Source of the DNA: DASXQK01 sp963724385 | GTDB taxonomy: Bacteria; Pseudomonadota; Alphaproteobacteria; Dongiales; Dongiaceae | Assembly (NCBI GenBank): GCA_963724385.1 | Contig: CAVRUJ010000002.1 | Span: 372,001-436,000, forward strand | DNA: 64,000 nt | Reading direction: 5' to 3' | Shown here: positions 50,837 to 59,045 of the stretch, one piece after another | Numbering within the stretch: position 1 is the stretch's first letter | Layout: every line of letters starts with the position of its first letter | Notes under the pieces: generated by a model | The model's input: the letters and a program-made list of their open reading frames with translations, nothing else | What the model was told of the DNA's origin: nothing | Databases searched by the model: none | Position numbers and translations under genes: made by a program

Positions 50837-51724
50837 TCAGATCGTCGGATCGCCATCGCCCCACAGGATCAGGGAATTGGCATGCTGGCGGTCGCCGGCG
50901 AGAAGCATCGGGCTCTCCTTCAGGACACGGGCTCCGGGGATCCGGCCGGCGGCCTCCTCGGCCGTGTAGGGCGGATCCTTGGGCGGCAGCCTTCGCTTGG
51001 CGAGGAAGCGGAGCGCCGGCTCGTTCCACAGCATGTAGCCGCGGCGCCCGCGGGCGACGACCTGCTCGAGATAGCCCTGCTGGACCGAGCGGCGGATTTC
51101 GCTCAGCGCATAGTTGCTGATCAAAAGGTCGATCGGCCGCGCGCGAAGCTCCTCAGCCGGAGGATTGACCGCGACCCCGCGCTGGCCCAGCTGAGCGAGG
51201 TAGCGGGCGGCGAGCGCGCCCGGCTCGGGAAGGTCGAGAATGCTGTAGGAAGCGCTGGGGAACCGGGCCAGGATCAGCCGGCATTGCCCGCCATAGCCGG
51301 CGCCGATCTCGACGATATGCATGCCGCCAAGGTCGCCGAACATGCTCTCCAGGTCGCCCAGGATCTTCACGTAGCGCAGCGTCGTCGGCGACCAGTGGCC
51401 GAAGCCTTCGAAATGTTCGGTGCGGGGCCCGCCCACGCTGTCGTTGCGCCGAAATTCCTCGAACCACGCGCTGTAGCCTGGGTGCCGGGCCAGCAGGCTT
51501 GCCAGCGATTGCTCGCCGTCTTCCCGCTTGGCGTTCTCGACCATGTCCACGTAGATGCGGGCGGCCCGGAACGAGGCGAAGATGGCATCGTCCCGGGAGG
51601 CCAGCCGGCAAAAGGCCCGATATTTCCGCGTGTCCGTGAGCGAGGAACGCCTTCCGTCCACGGCGCGCCGGAGGAGCCGCTTGAGCAATTCTCGTGCTGC
51701 CGTCAATGGGGACGCATGGGCCAC
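50837..51724 (-). CDS. Putative sugar O-methyltransferase-like protein
   Basis: The core around residues 110-250 reads GGMHIVEIGAGYGGQCRLIL (SAM-binding) and LLISNYALSEIRRSVQQGYLEQVV, as in proteins annotated as putative sugar O-methyltransferases. The C-terminus has GYMLWNEPALRF. The start is uncertain: GTG at 51724 gives 295 residues; the frame stays open to 51922, but that extension is Arg/Pro-rich and looks non-coding. With the neighbouring methyltransferase it may decorate surface glycans. Confidence 0.65.
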   Translation of the reverse strand: MAHASPLTAARELLKRLLRRAVDGRRSSLTDTRKYRAFCRLASRDDAIFASFRAARIYVDMVENAKREDGEQSLASLLARHPGYSAWFEEFRRNDSVGGPRTEHFEGFGHWSPTTLRYVKILGDLESMFGDLGGMHIVEIGAGYGGQCRLILARFPSASYSILDLPEPGALAARYLAQLGQRGVAVNPPAEELRARPIDLLISNYALSEIRRSVQQGYLEQVVARGRRGYMLWNEPALRFLAKRRLPPKDPPYTAEEAAGRIPGARVLKESPMLLAGDRQHANSLILWGDGDPTI

Positions 51725-51972
51725 GTGGTGAAGCCGCCTGGAAGTTTGTCGCCGCCGGGCGCCGGTTCGCCGCCGCAATCGATCCGGCGCGCCTCGCGGC
51801 CATGGTCTGCTTGTAGAGGCCCATGCGGCCGCAGGCAATGGGACTGGGGAGGCCGCCCCCTTGGATTCACCTTGCGGCTTGCCATGTTCTTTCCTGACGG
51901 GTATTGCGGCGAGCCTGGTCAAGCTGGGGCTGGCCGTTCCACCCCAGAGGACGCGATCGAAAGGGCAAACCC

Positions 51973-52182
51973 ATGGCGGAAATTGAAGACGAAGACCTGA
52001 AGCGCCTGGAAGCGCACATGAAAGCCGACTTTCTGCCGGTCCAGCCGCGCACCGGCGGCTCGGATGCCTCTTACCGGTCGACCCATGCCTTTGAGTACAT
52101 GGCCTATCAGCTCGGGCAGATGAACCGGAAGCTCGACCGGCTGATCGGCCTTCTCGAAACGCTGAGCGCCCCGCGGAGCTGA
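51973..52182 (+). CDS. Hypothetical protein, 69 residues
   Basis: Starts MAEIEDEDLKRLEAHMKADF and has a predicted helix MNRKLDRLIGLLETL. No family recognised. AAGGGC lies seven bases upstream of the ATG. It stops five bases before the HNH gene, so the two probably form one operon. Confidence 0.6.
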   Translation: MAEIEDEDLKRLEAHMKADFLPVQPRTGGSDASYRSTHAFEYMAYQLGQMNRKLDRLIGLLETLSAPRS

Positions 52183-52187
52183 GCGCG

Positions 52188-52478
52188 ATGGCTTACGACG
52201 GCTATCCCTTCCTCGAGATCGAGCCGACGATGAAGCGGAACATCTGGAACAAGGGCACCGCCGTCGAAGGCTACGACCCCGCCGTCTTCCGCAAGGACGT
52301 CTGCGGCAACTGGATGCGCTTCGAGGAGCACGCGCTTGAAACCGACTACGGCTGGGAGATCGACCACATCCTGCCCCGCTCCCTTGGCGGGATGAGCTAT
52401 TTCGGCAACCTCCAGCCTCTCTATTGGCGCAACAATCGTCTCAAGGCAGATATCTATCCCTGGGTGCTGAAGCCGTAG
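52188..52478 (+). CDS. Small HNH endonuclease-like protein
   Basis: A 96-residue protein. The HNH-type signature runs from EIDHILPRSLGG (Asp59, His60) through NLQPLYWRNNRLKAD (Asn82/83, Lys86). The zinc-binding Cys pair of larger HNH proteins is not present (only one Cys, at 39). The single domain without partners does not identify a restriction, phage or homing role. It follows the 69-residue gene. Confidence 0.7.
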   Translation: MAYDGYPFLEIEPTMKRNIWNKGTAVEGYDPAVFRKDVCGNWMRFEEHALETDYGWEIDHILPRSLGGMSYFGNLQPLYWRNNRLKADIYPWVLKP

Positions 52479-52672
52479 CGCGGAAGCAGAGCCGACCTCC
52501 GTCGAAGTGGGAGAGCGGCGACGGCGTCAGCTGCCGCCTTCTTGTGCGACAGTGGGCAGGGACGGCTATAATATCGTCATTAGGCGGTGGTCGGTCGGGC
52601 TCTACGTTCGGCAGGCTCATCCGTCCGCAAACCGGTTAGGTGGCAGACCGGAATCGAACCTGGGGGAGATCC

Positions 52673-53050
52673 ATGCGCGTCGTGTCAGCGAGCTTGTTGG
52701 CCTTCGTCCTGTTCGCTTTCTGCGGCATCGGCACCGCGACGGCACAGACCTGGACCGGACGCGCAACGCCGAAAATGAGCAACGGGATGGACAAGGCCAC
52801 CAAGCAATGCGGGCCGGTCAACTACACGGTGGTCAAAGACGGCAGCAAGATCAACATCCACTTGGACTACGCCACCATCAGCAGGGATCTTTCCGCTGAC
52901 CAGGCCGCGGATGGCAGCTTTTCAACGACCTACGTGAATATCAATGGCAACACCATTCCCGTCTTCGGCAAGATTGCGGGCGACAGCGGGGAGTTCAACA
53001 TCGCTCCCGCCGCGCTGTGCGGATACAAGGACATCCCGCTGAAACATTGA
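52673..53050 (+). CDS. Secreted hypothetical protein, 125 residues
   Basis: A signal peptide covers residues 1-23 (SASLLAFVLFAFCGIGTATA, cleavage near ATAQT). The mature part is beta-rich with Cys residues in QCGPVNYTVV and ALCGYKD that could form a disulfide. GGGGGAG precedes the ATG. No family recognised; likely periplasmic or secreted. Confidence 0.65.
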   Translation: MRVVSASLLAFVLFAFCGIGTATAQTWTGRATPKMSNGMDKATKQCGPVNYTVVKDGSKINIHLDYATISRDLSADQAADGSFSTTYVNINGNTIPVFGKIAGDSGEFNIAPAALCGYKDIPLKH

Positions 53051-53197
53051 CACAACCGGCCGGTCGCCCCTCTTGGGCGGGTTCGGCTGATCGCCATGGC
53101 AATGGCGTAGGCACCGATTGCCTTACGCGCAATTGCCGCAGTATGACCGTAAAAAGCGTGTGACATGCGTTTGCCGCGGCGTTACACTGTCGCCGCC

Positions 53198-53896
53198 ATG
53201 TCCGAAACCTCCCAGGCCGCCCGCCGCCTCAAGATCCTGCGCGAACGCGCAGGCCTTTCCATGCGCGCGGTCGCCGAGGCGCTGGGCTGGACCCTGACCC
53301 GCTACCAGCATTACGAGGACCGGTACCGGCGGAAATTCCTGCCCCTCGACCTCGCGCGGTTGCTCGCCGACATCTTTGCTGTCCGCGGCGTGCCATCGGC
53401 CGAGGTGATGGCGCTCGCCGGGCTCGAGGCCCCGGCGCCCGCGCAATCGACCGAATCCGCAGCCGCGCGCGGGCCTTTCCTACCCCGGCCGATCGAGGCA
53501 CCGGTCATGCCGCCACGCGACTTGCCCGTGATGGGCGCGGTCAAAGGCGGTGCCGAGGGTTTCTATTTCAACGAAGGCGATGCCAAGGAGATCGTTGTCC
53601 GGCCGCCCGGGCTCGCCGGCGTCTCCAACGCCTTCGCCCTCTACGTCGACGGCGAATCCATGGAGCCGCGCTATTACGCCGGCGAAATGCTCTACGTGAA
53701 CCCGAACCGGCCTGTCACCCGCGGCTGCTTCGTGGCCGTGGAGATGATCGACGGCCAGGGGCTGATCAAGCAATTCGTCCGCCGGAACGACGAGCAACTG
53801 GTGCTGGCCCAGTTCAACCCGCCCAAGGAGATCCGGCTGCCCATCGACCGGGTGAAGCGGATCTACCGCATCACCGGTTCGGGAGAGCCCGGCTGA
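53198..53896 (+). CDS. CI-like repressor, HTH plus S24 peptidase domain
   Basis: A 232-residue protein. Helix-turn-helix at residues 6-45 (RRLKILRERAGLSMRAVAEALG). The S24 peptidase domain (about 105-225) has the catalytic Ser154 in YVDGESMEPRY and Lys191 in GLIKQFVR. Such proteins are phage-type or stress repressors that self-cleave upon DNA damage. The start ATG at 53198 is preferred over an upstream in-frame ATG. Two matching palindromes follow downstream. Confidence 0.82.
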   Translation: MSETSQAARRLKILRERAGLSMRAVAEALGWTLTRYQHYEDRYRRKFLPLDLARLLADIFAVRGVPSAEVMALAGLEAPAPAQSTESAAARGPFLPRPIEAPVMPPRDLPVMGAVKGGAEGFYFNEGDAKEIVVRPPGLAGVSNAFALYVDGESMEPRYYAGEMLYVNPNRPVTRGCFVAVEMIDGQGLIKQFVRRNDEQLVLAQFNPPKEIRLPIDRVKRIYRITGSGEPG

Positions 53897-53906
53897 GAAC
53901 CGGCGG

Positions 53907-53924
53907 TGCGTAAGTAGTTACGCA
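53907..53924. promoter_or_regulatory. Palindrome TGCGTA-N6-TACGCA, copy 1
   Basis: TGCGTAAGTAGTTACGCA, an 18-base site 11 bases after the repressor stop. It shares half-sites and spacing with the copy at 54455, suggesting a common DNA-binding protein, or the ends of a small element. Confidence 0.5.
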
Positions 53925-53935
53925 GACTTTCGTTC

Positions 53936-54082
53936 TGCCTATGTCGGCAAAGTCATCGCCAACCGCAACGCATTGAGCGGCTTCGTCGGTCGCCAGCCTG
54001 CTCTCGGCCGCGATGTTATGCCTGACGATGGGCGCGACGGTTTCGCGGTTTGCTCGGGCGATATGAAAGCTGCGCGCCTTGT
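53936..54082 (-). pseudogene. IS1595/ISXO2-type transposase remnant
   Basis: The minus-strand reading KARSFHIARANRETVAPIVR...SRLATDEAAQCVAVGDDFADI matches the middle of ISXO2-like DDE domains, where the second Asp lies in a TDE motif. The N-terminal and C-terminal parts are missing: what lies on either side is unrelated. Read as a relic of an old insertion near the repressor. Assigned by motif memory only. Confidence 0.45.
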
Positions 54083-54144
54083 CGGCATCTCTGAAGACGG
54101 ATTTTCGAGGTTGGCGGGCACGGATGATGTATTCCGCGCGAAGG

Positions 54145-54378
54145 TCAGGGCTTACGACCGGCAAGATTTGAGATCGCCTGAATTTCGGCGTCTATTGCGG
54201 TTCTCGCGGTCCGAAGGGCTTCCAGCTCAGCTTCTGCGAGCGACCGATTGCGCTCAACCGTGTGCGCCACAGAAATCTGCACCGCAACCGTGGCCTCTTC
54301 GGCAGTCGCAGCATCGGCCAGCAGTAGCTCAAGCCGGCCGTGGGAAATCGTCATTCTCTGGATAGCGGCGACAACCAT
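54145..54378 (-). CDS. Hypothetical protein, 77 residues
   Basis: Starts MVVAAIQRMTISHGRLELLLA and continues with an Ala/Glu-rich helical region (EAELEALRTARTAIDAEIQ). AGGGAG sits seven bases before the ATG. No family recognised; a coiled-coil protein is likely. A palindrome lies about 77 bases upstream in its leader (54455-54472). Confidence 0.5.
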   Translation of the reverse strand: MVVAAIQRMTISHGRLELLLADAATAEEATVAVQISVAHTVERNRSLAEAELEALRTARTAIDAEIQAISNLAGRKP

Positions 54379-54454
54379 GTTCCGTCTCCCTTCCCCTCAA
54401 AGATGGAGCTTGTTGGCATCTTTGTTGCGTATTTAATCGTCTGAGGCGCGGCAT

Positions 54455-54472
54455 TGCGTATACAATTACGCA
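54455..54472. promoter_or_regulatory. Palindrome TGCGTA-N6-TACGCA, copy 2
   Basis: TGCGTATACAATTACGCA, in the leader of the 77-residue gene. Same half-sites and spacing as 53907-53924. A candidate operator for the S24-type repressor. Confidence 0.5.
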
Positions 54473-54530
54473 GAACCGCGCTTTGCCTAGGCAAGTGACT
54501 CGGAGTCGAAGACCGGCCGCGCCGCCCCCC

Positions 54531-55517
54531 TCACCCCTTCACGTCGACCACGACCCGGCCCCGAATCTTGCCGGCGAGGATATCGTCGGCAAGCCGCGGC
54601 AGGTCGGCGAGCTTGGCGTCGACAACCATGGAATCGAGCAGTGCCGCCGGCAGGTCCTTGGCGAGCCTGGTCCAGGCTATCTGCCGGGCCTTCAGCGGGC
54701 ACATCACCGAATCGATGCCCAGCAGGCTGATGCCGCGAAGCAGGAAGGGGATGACGGTGGTCTCGAGCTTGGTCCCGCCGGCGAGCCCGCAGGATGCGAC
54801 GGCGCCGTGGTATTTCATGCTGGCCAGCACATTGGCCAAGGTCGCGCCGCCGACAGCGTCGATGCAGGCGGCCCACCGCTCGCTCTCCAAGGGCCTGCCC
54901 GAAGGCTTCTCGATCGTGGCGCGGTCGATGATCGCAGCCGCCCCCAGACGCTTCAGATAGTCATGGGTCTCGGGCCGGCCGGTCGAGGCCGCAACCTTGT
55001 AGCCGAGCTTGGCCAGCACCGCGATCGCGACGCTGCCGAGCCCGCCGGCCGCCCCCGTCACCAGCACCTCGCCCATGTCCGGCGTCACGCCATGGACCTC
55101 CAGCACCATCACCGCCAGCATGGCCGTGAAGCCGGCCGTGCCGATGGCCATGGCGCGATGGGGTGTCAGGCCCTTGGGCAGGCGCACCAGCCACTCGCCC
55201 TTCACCCGGGCCTTGCCGGCATAGCCGCCCCAGCGCAATTCGCCGACCCGCCAGCCGGTCAGCACCACGGAATCCCCCGGCTTCCAGGCCCGGTTGCTGG
55301 ACTCCAGGACCTTGCCGGCGAAGTCGATCCCGGGGACATGGGGATACTGGCGCACCAGCCGACCCAGGCCCTTCAGGATCAGACCGTCCTTGTAGTTCAG
55401 GGTCGAATGCGTGACGTCCACCACGACGTCGCCCTCGGGCAGCGATTCTTCGGCGAGCTCCTTGATCGTGCTCGCGACCTTGCCGTCCTTCTCCTCCAAC
55501 ACCAGCGCCCTGAACAT
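54531..55517 (-). CDS. acuI: Acrylyl-CoA reductase AcuI-like, MDR family
   Basis: A 328-residue zinc-independent medium-chain dehydrogenase/reductase. STLNYKDGLILKG and PHVPGIDFAGKV near the N-terminus, VLVTGAAGGLGSVAIAVLAKLG for NADPH binding, and CGLAGGTKLETTVIPFLLRGI fit the AcuI/YhdH group, which reduces acryloyl-CoA. The gene starts at ATG 55517. It stands next to a thiolase-type gene on the same strand, 22 bases apart, so acyl-CoA metabolism is a reasonable context. Confidence 0.85.
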   Translation of the reverse strand: MFRALVLEEKDGKVASTIKELAEESLPEGDVVVDVTHSTLNYKDGLILKGLGRLVRQYPHVPGIDFAGKVLESSNRAWKPGDSVVLTGWRVGELRWGGYAGKARVKGEWLVRLPKGLTPHRAMAIGTAGFTAMLAVMVLEVHGVTPDMGEVLVTGAAGGLGSVAIAVLAKLGYKVAASTGRPETHDYLKRLGAAAIIDRATIEKPSGRPLESERWAACIDAVGGATLANVLASMKYHGAVASCGLAGGTKLETTVIPFLLRGISLLGIDSVMCPLKARQIAWTRLAKDLPAALLDSMVVDAKLADLPRLADDILAGKIRGRVVVDVKG

Positions 55518-55539
55518 TTCGTTCGACCTTCCATGATTG

Positions 55540-56709
55540 CTAAACGCGCAGCGGCTCGAGAATGCTGACGTAGTTGGCGACCGCAGCACCACCCATGTTG
55601 AAGACTCCGGCTAGCCGGGCGCCGGATATCTGCATCCCGCCCGCCTGGCCCGCGAGCTGCATCGCCGCCAGCGCATGCATGGAGACGCCCGTGGCCCCGA
55701 TGGGATGGCCCTTGGCCTTGAGGCCGCCCGAGGGATTGACCGGGAGCTTGCCGTCCTTCCCGACCCAGCCTTCCTCGATCGCCCGCGCCCCTTCGCCCGG
55801 CTCCGTCAGGCCCATGGCCTCGTATTCGATCAGCTCGGCGATGGTGAAGCAGTCATGGGTCTCCACCAGGCTGAGATCGGCGAGCGCAAGGCGCGCGTTG
55901 GCGAAGGCCTGGGACCAGGCGCGGCGCGCGCCCTCGAACAAGGTCACGTCGCGCCCGCGCATGGGCAGCAGGTCGTTCACCTGCTCGGCGGCGCGAAAGG
56001 CGATCGCCTTCTTCATCGATAGGGCCGTGTCGAAATCGGCCAGCACGACCGCGGCCGCGCCGTCGGAGACCAGGCTGCAGTCGGTGCGCCGGAGCGGCGG
56101 CGCCACCATGGGGTTCTTGTCGGAGACCGTCCGGCAGAATTCGTAGCCCAGATCCTTGCGCAGCTGGGCATAGGGGTTGGCCACACCGTTCTTGTGGTTC
56201 TTGGCCGCGATCCTGGCGAGCGCGTCCGACTTGTCGCCATGACGCTGGAAATACTGCTGGGCGATCCGGGCGAAGATTCCGGCAAAGCCGCCCGGAATCG
56301 CACCCTCTTCCTTGAGGTAGCTCGCCTTCAGCAGATTGGCCCCGACCTCGGCCGCCGGCGTGTCGGTCATCTTCTCCACGCCCACGACCAATACGAGGCG
56401 CGCCTGGCGGGCGGCGAGGCTCGCGAGCCCGGCATGGACCGCCGCACTGCCCGTGGCGCAGGCGTTCTCCAGGCGGGTCGCCGGCTTGAAGCGCAGGCCG
56501 GGTGCGGCCTGGAAGACCAGCGAGGACGGAAAGTCCTGTTGCGAGAACCCGGCGTTGAAATGGCCGACAAAGATCCGGTCGATATCCGCCGGCCCGACGC
56601 CGGCATCTTCGAGCGCGGCGCCGACGACCTTCCCGATCAGCGCCTCAACGTCCAGGCCTTCATGCTTGCCGAAGGGCGTATGGGCCCAGCCGACGATGCA
56701 GCCCGTCAT
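55540..56709 (-). CDS. Thiolase family acyl-CoA acetyltransferase
   Basis: A 389-residue thiolase. The nucleophile Cys84 lies in RLENACATGSAAVHAG; the His in GLKAKGHPIGATG and a C-terminal GGAAVANYVSIL complete the fold. The canonical second cysteine region is not obvious; the sequence is closer to SCP2-like thiolases used in degradation of branched or aromatic acyl-CoAs. GGAGAG is upstream of the ATG. Confidence 0.86.
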   Translation of the reverse strand: MTGCIVGWAHTPFGKHEGLDVEALIGKVVGAALEDAGVGPADIDRIFVGHFNAGFSQQDFPSSLVFQAAPGLRFKPATRLENACATGSAAVHAGLASLAARQARLVLVVGVEKMTDTPAAEVGANLLKASYLKEEGAIPGGFAGIFARIAQQYFQRHGDKSDALARIAAKNHKNGVANPYAQLRKDLGYEFCRTVSDKNPMVAPPLRRTDCSLVSDGAAAVVLADFDTALSMKKAIAFRAAEQVNDLLPMRGRDVTLFEGARRAWSQAFANARLALADLSLVETHDCFTIAELIEYEAMGLTEPGEGARAIEEGWVGKDGKLPVNPSGGLKAKGHPIGATGVSMHALAAMQLAGQAGGMQISGARLAGVFNMGGAAVANYVSILEPLRV

Positions 56710-56755
56710 GGCACGTCTCTCCTCGAAAGCCACATCATACCAGACATGGGGAGCA

Positions 56756-58093
56756 TCAGACCGGCGGCAAGCATTCGCCGAAGCGGATCGGTTCGCCCAA
56801 CGGCGCGCCCTGAAGCTCGTCCTCGCGCATGACGATATGGCCGCGGACGATGGTCGCCTTGGGCCAGCCGGTCACCTCGCGGCCCTCGAAGGGCGTCCAG
56901 GCGGAGCGCGTCGCCATCCAGGCGCGCTCGATCCGGCGCCTGGTCTTCAGGTCGACCAGGGTCAAATCGGCATCGTAGCCGGCGGCGATCCGCCCCTTGC
57001 CGGCGATGTTGTAGATCCGGGCCGGGCCGGTGCTCGTGAGGTCCACCAGCCGCGCCAATGTCAGACGCCCCGCCGCGTGGTGATCCAGCAGCAGGGGCAG
57101 CAGGGTCTGCACGCCCGGCATGCCCGAGGGGCTGGTGGGATAGGGCCTGGCTTTTTCTTCCAGGGTATGCGGCGCGTGGTCGGAGCCGATGCAATCGACG
57201 ATGCCCTGGCCGACCGCGCGCCAGAGCGCCTGGCGATGGCGCTCCTCGCGGATCGGCGGGTTCATCTGGGCCAAGGTCCCGAGCTCGCGATAGCAGTCCG
57301 GCGCCACCAGGGTCAGATGCTGAGGCGTGGCCTCGACGGTCGCGACATCCTTGGCCCCGGCCAACAGCTCCATCTCCTCCGCTGTCGTCACGTGCAGCAC
57401 ATGGACGCGCCGCCCGGTCTTGCGCGCCAGCGCCAGCAGCCGGCGGGTCGCGCGAAGTGCCGTTTCCTCGTCGCGCCATTTGGGGTGGAAGGCGGGATCG
57501 GCCGCTTCGCGCGCGAGCGGCAAGCGCTCGCGCAGGCGGTCCTCATCCTCGGCGTGGGTGGCGACCCTTCGGCGCCCGTCCCGGAGCACCGCCTCGAGGC
57601 CTTCGTCGTCGGCCACCAGCAGGCTTCCGGTGGAGCTGCCCATGAAAACCTTGACCCCGCAGCAGCCGGGCAGCCGCTCCAGCTCGGCCAGCCGGCCGAC
57701 ATTCTCCTCCGCCGCGCCCAGGAAAAAGGCGATGTCGCACCAGGCGCGTCCCTTCGCCCGGGCGAGCTTGTCGGCGAGCGCAGCGGCGTCGGTGGTGTTG
57801 GGCTGGGTATTGGGCATGTCGAAGACCGCCGTGACCCCGCCGAGTGCCGCCCCAGCCGTGCCCCGCTCCATGTCCTCCTTGTGGGTCAGGCCCGGCTCGC
57901 GGAAATGCACCTGGGTATCGATCACCCCGGGGAGCGCATGCAGGCCCGCGCCGTCGAATTCGAGCGCGCCCGCGCCCTCGATCCGGCCGATGGCGGCAAA
58001 GCGCCCGTCGCGGATCGCGATGTCGGCCGGTCCGATGCCATTCGGGGTCGCGGCCACGGCGCCGCGGATGACGAGGTCGAAGGACGGGCTCAA
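56756..58093 (-). CDS. Dihydroorotase-like amidohydrolase with altered metal site
   Basis: A 445-residue cyclic amidohydrolase of the dihydroorotase/allantoinase class. Metal ligands from the family are found at VKVFMGSSTG, ATHAEDEDRL, HVLHVTTAEE and CIGSDHAPHTLEEK. The normally conserved HxH reads DTQVHFREPG, with Gln61 in place of the first His, so the binuclear centre may be altered or the protein may be a non-catalytic partner. The TTG start has AAGG nearby. No pyrB is adjacent. Confidence 0.82.
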   Translation of the reverse strand: MSPSFDLVIRGAVAATPNGIGPADIAIRDGRFAAIGRIEGAGALEFDGAGLHALPGVIDTQVHFREPGLTHKEDMERGTAGAALGGVTAVFDMPNTQPNTTDAAALADKLARAKGRAWCDIAFFLGAAEENVGRLAELERLPGCCGVKVFMGSSTGSLLVADDEGLEAVLRDGRRRVATHAEDEDRLRERLPLAREAADPAFHPKWRDEETALRATRRLLALARKTGRRVHVLHVTTAEEMELLAGAKDVATVEATPQHLTLVAPDCYRELGTLAQMNPPIREERHRQALWRAVGQGIVDCIGSDHAPHTLEEKARPYPTSPSGMPGVQTLLPLLLDHHAAGRLTLARLVDLTSTGPARIYNIAGKGRIAAGYDADLTLVDLKTRRRIERAWMATRSAWTPFEGREVTGWPKATIVRGHIVMREDELQGAPLGEPIRFGECLPPV

Positions 58094-58264
58094 AGGGGGA
58101 CCTTCTCGAGGGGAATGCGGCCAAGCTGTAGCCGGCCCCGGCGGCCCGGGCAAGCGGCGCCTTGGCAAGCCGGGACTTTGTATGCAGGGCCGGGGGCAGG
58201 CGAGGCTTGGCAACCGGGCCGAGGCGGTGACGCTTGCCGGTCCTTCGGGTATCATGCGCGACTC

Positions 58265-58465
58265 ATGACCGATACCGAGCTCTTGCGGCGCAAGCTCGAG
58301 GAATTGCGCCTCGAGCATCGCGACCTGGACGATGTCATTGCCAGGCTGTCCGAGCAGGTCCCGGTCAGCGCCGTCCAGATCCAGCGCCTGAAGAAGCGGA
58401 AGCTCCTGCTGAAGGACCAGATAGCCCTACTGGAAAGCCGGCTCCTGCCGGACATCATCGCCTGA
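58265..58465 (+). CDS. DUF465 (YdcH-like) small protein
   Basis: A 66-residue helical protein; HRDLDDVIARLSEQVPV followed by IQRLKKRKLLLKDQIALLE is characteristic of the family. Function unknown. It is divergent from the dihydroorotase-like gene and 79 bases upstream of purE, a common alphaproteobacterial neighbour. Confidence 0.85.
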   Translation: MTDTELLRRKLEELRLEHRDLDDVIARLSEQVPVSAVQIQRLKKRKLLLKDQIALLESRLLPDIIA

Positions 58466-58544
58466 AGCAGGCGGCCGGCTTGCGGGCACGGCCCTCCCAC
58501 CTATAATGCCGCGCTCCGCGGCAGTCCCGGAAAACAGGGTGCGA

Positions 58545-59045
58545 ATGGCCAAGAAAACGCCGGCAGTGGGCATCATCATGGGCAGCCAGTCCGATTGGCA
58601 GACCATGAGCCGCGCCGCCGAAACCCTGGACGCTCTCGGCGTAGCCCACGAGACGCGCATCGTCTCGGCCCACCGTACCCCCAAGCGCCTCTATGCCTAT
58701 GCCCGCTCGGCCCGCAAGCGGGGCCTCAAGGTCATCATCGCCGGCGCCGGCGGTGCGGCCCATCTGCCGGGTATGACCGCTTCCATGACCGCCCTTCCCG
58801 TCTTCGGCGTCCCCATCGAAAGCCGGGCCCTCAAGGGCCTCGACAGCCTGCTCTCCATCGCCCAGATGCCGGCCGGCATACCCGTGGGGACGCTGGCCAT
58901 CGGCGAGGCGGGCGCGGTCAATGCCGCGCTTATGGCCGCCGCCGTCCTCGCCCTTTCCGACAAGAAAGTGGCCAAGTCCCTGGACAAATGGCGCGCGGCC
59001 CGCACCGCCGGCGTGGCCCGCAAGCCGGTCTCGAATAAACCATGA
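58545..59045 (+). CDS. purE: N5-carboxyaminoimidazole ribonucleotide mutase
   Basis: Converts N5-CAIR to CAIR in purine synthesis. The 166-residue class I PurE has VGIIMGSQSDWQTM, RIVSAHRTPKRL and IIAGAGGAAHLPGMTASMT. The ATG at 58545 follows CAGGGTG. Its stop overlaps the purK start as ATGA. Confidence 0.95.
   Translation: MAKKTPAVGIIMGSQSDWQTMSRAAETLDALGVAHETRIVSAHRTPKRLYAYARSARKRGLKVIIAGAGGAAHLPGMTASMTALPVFGVPIESRALKGLDSLLSIAQMPAGIPVGTLAIGEAGAVNAALMAAAVLALSDKKVAKSLDKWRAARTAGVARKPVSNKP

Noticed and set aside
51725..51922. N-terminal extension of the sugar methyltransferase-like gene
   Set aside because: Arg/Pro-rich with no domain features; typical of non-coding high-GC sequence.
53973..54365. 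Plus-strand reading of 130 residues
   Set aside because: Starts at TTG with no good ribosome site, is antisense to the 77-residue gene with GGGAG, and turns low-complexity.
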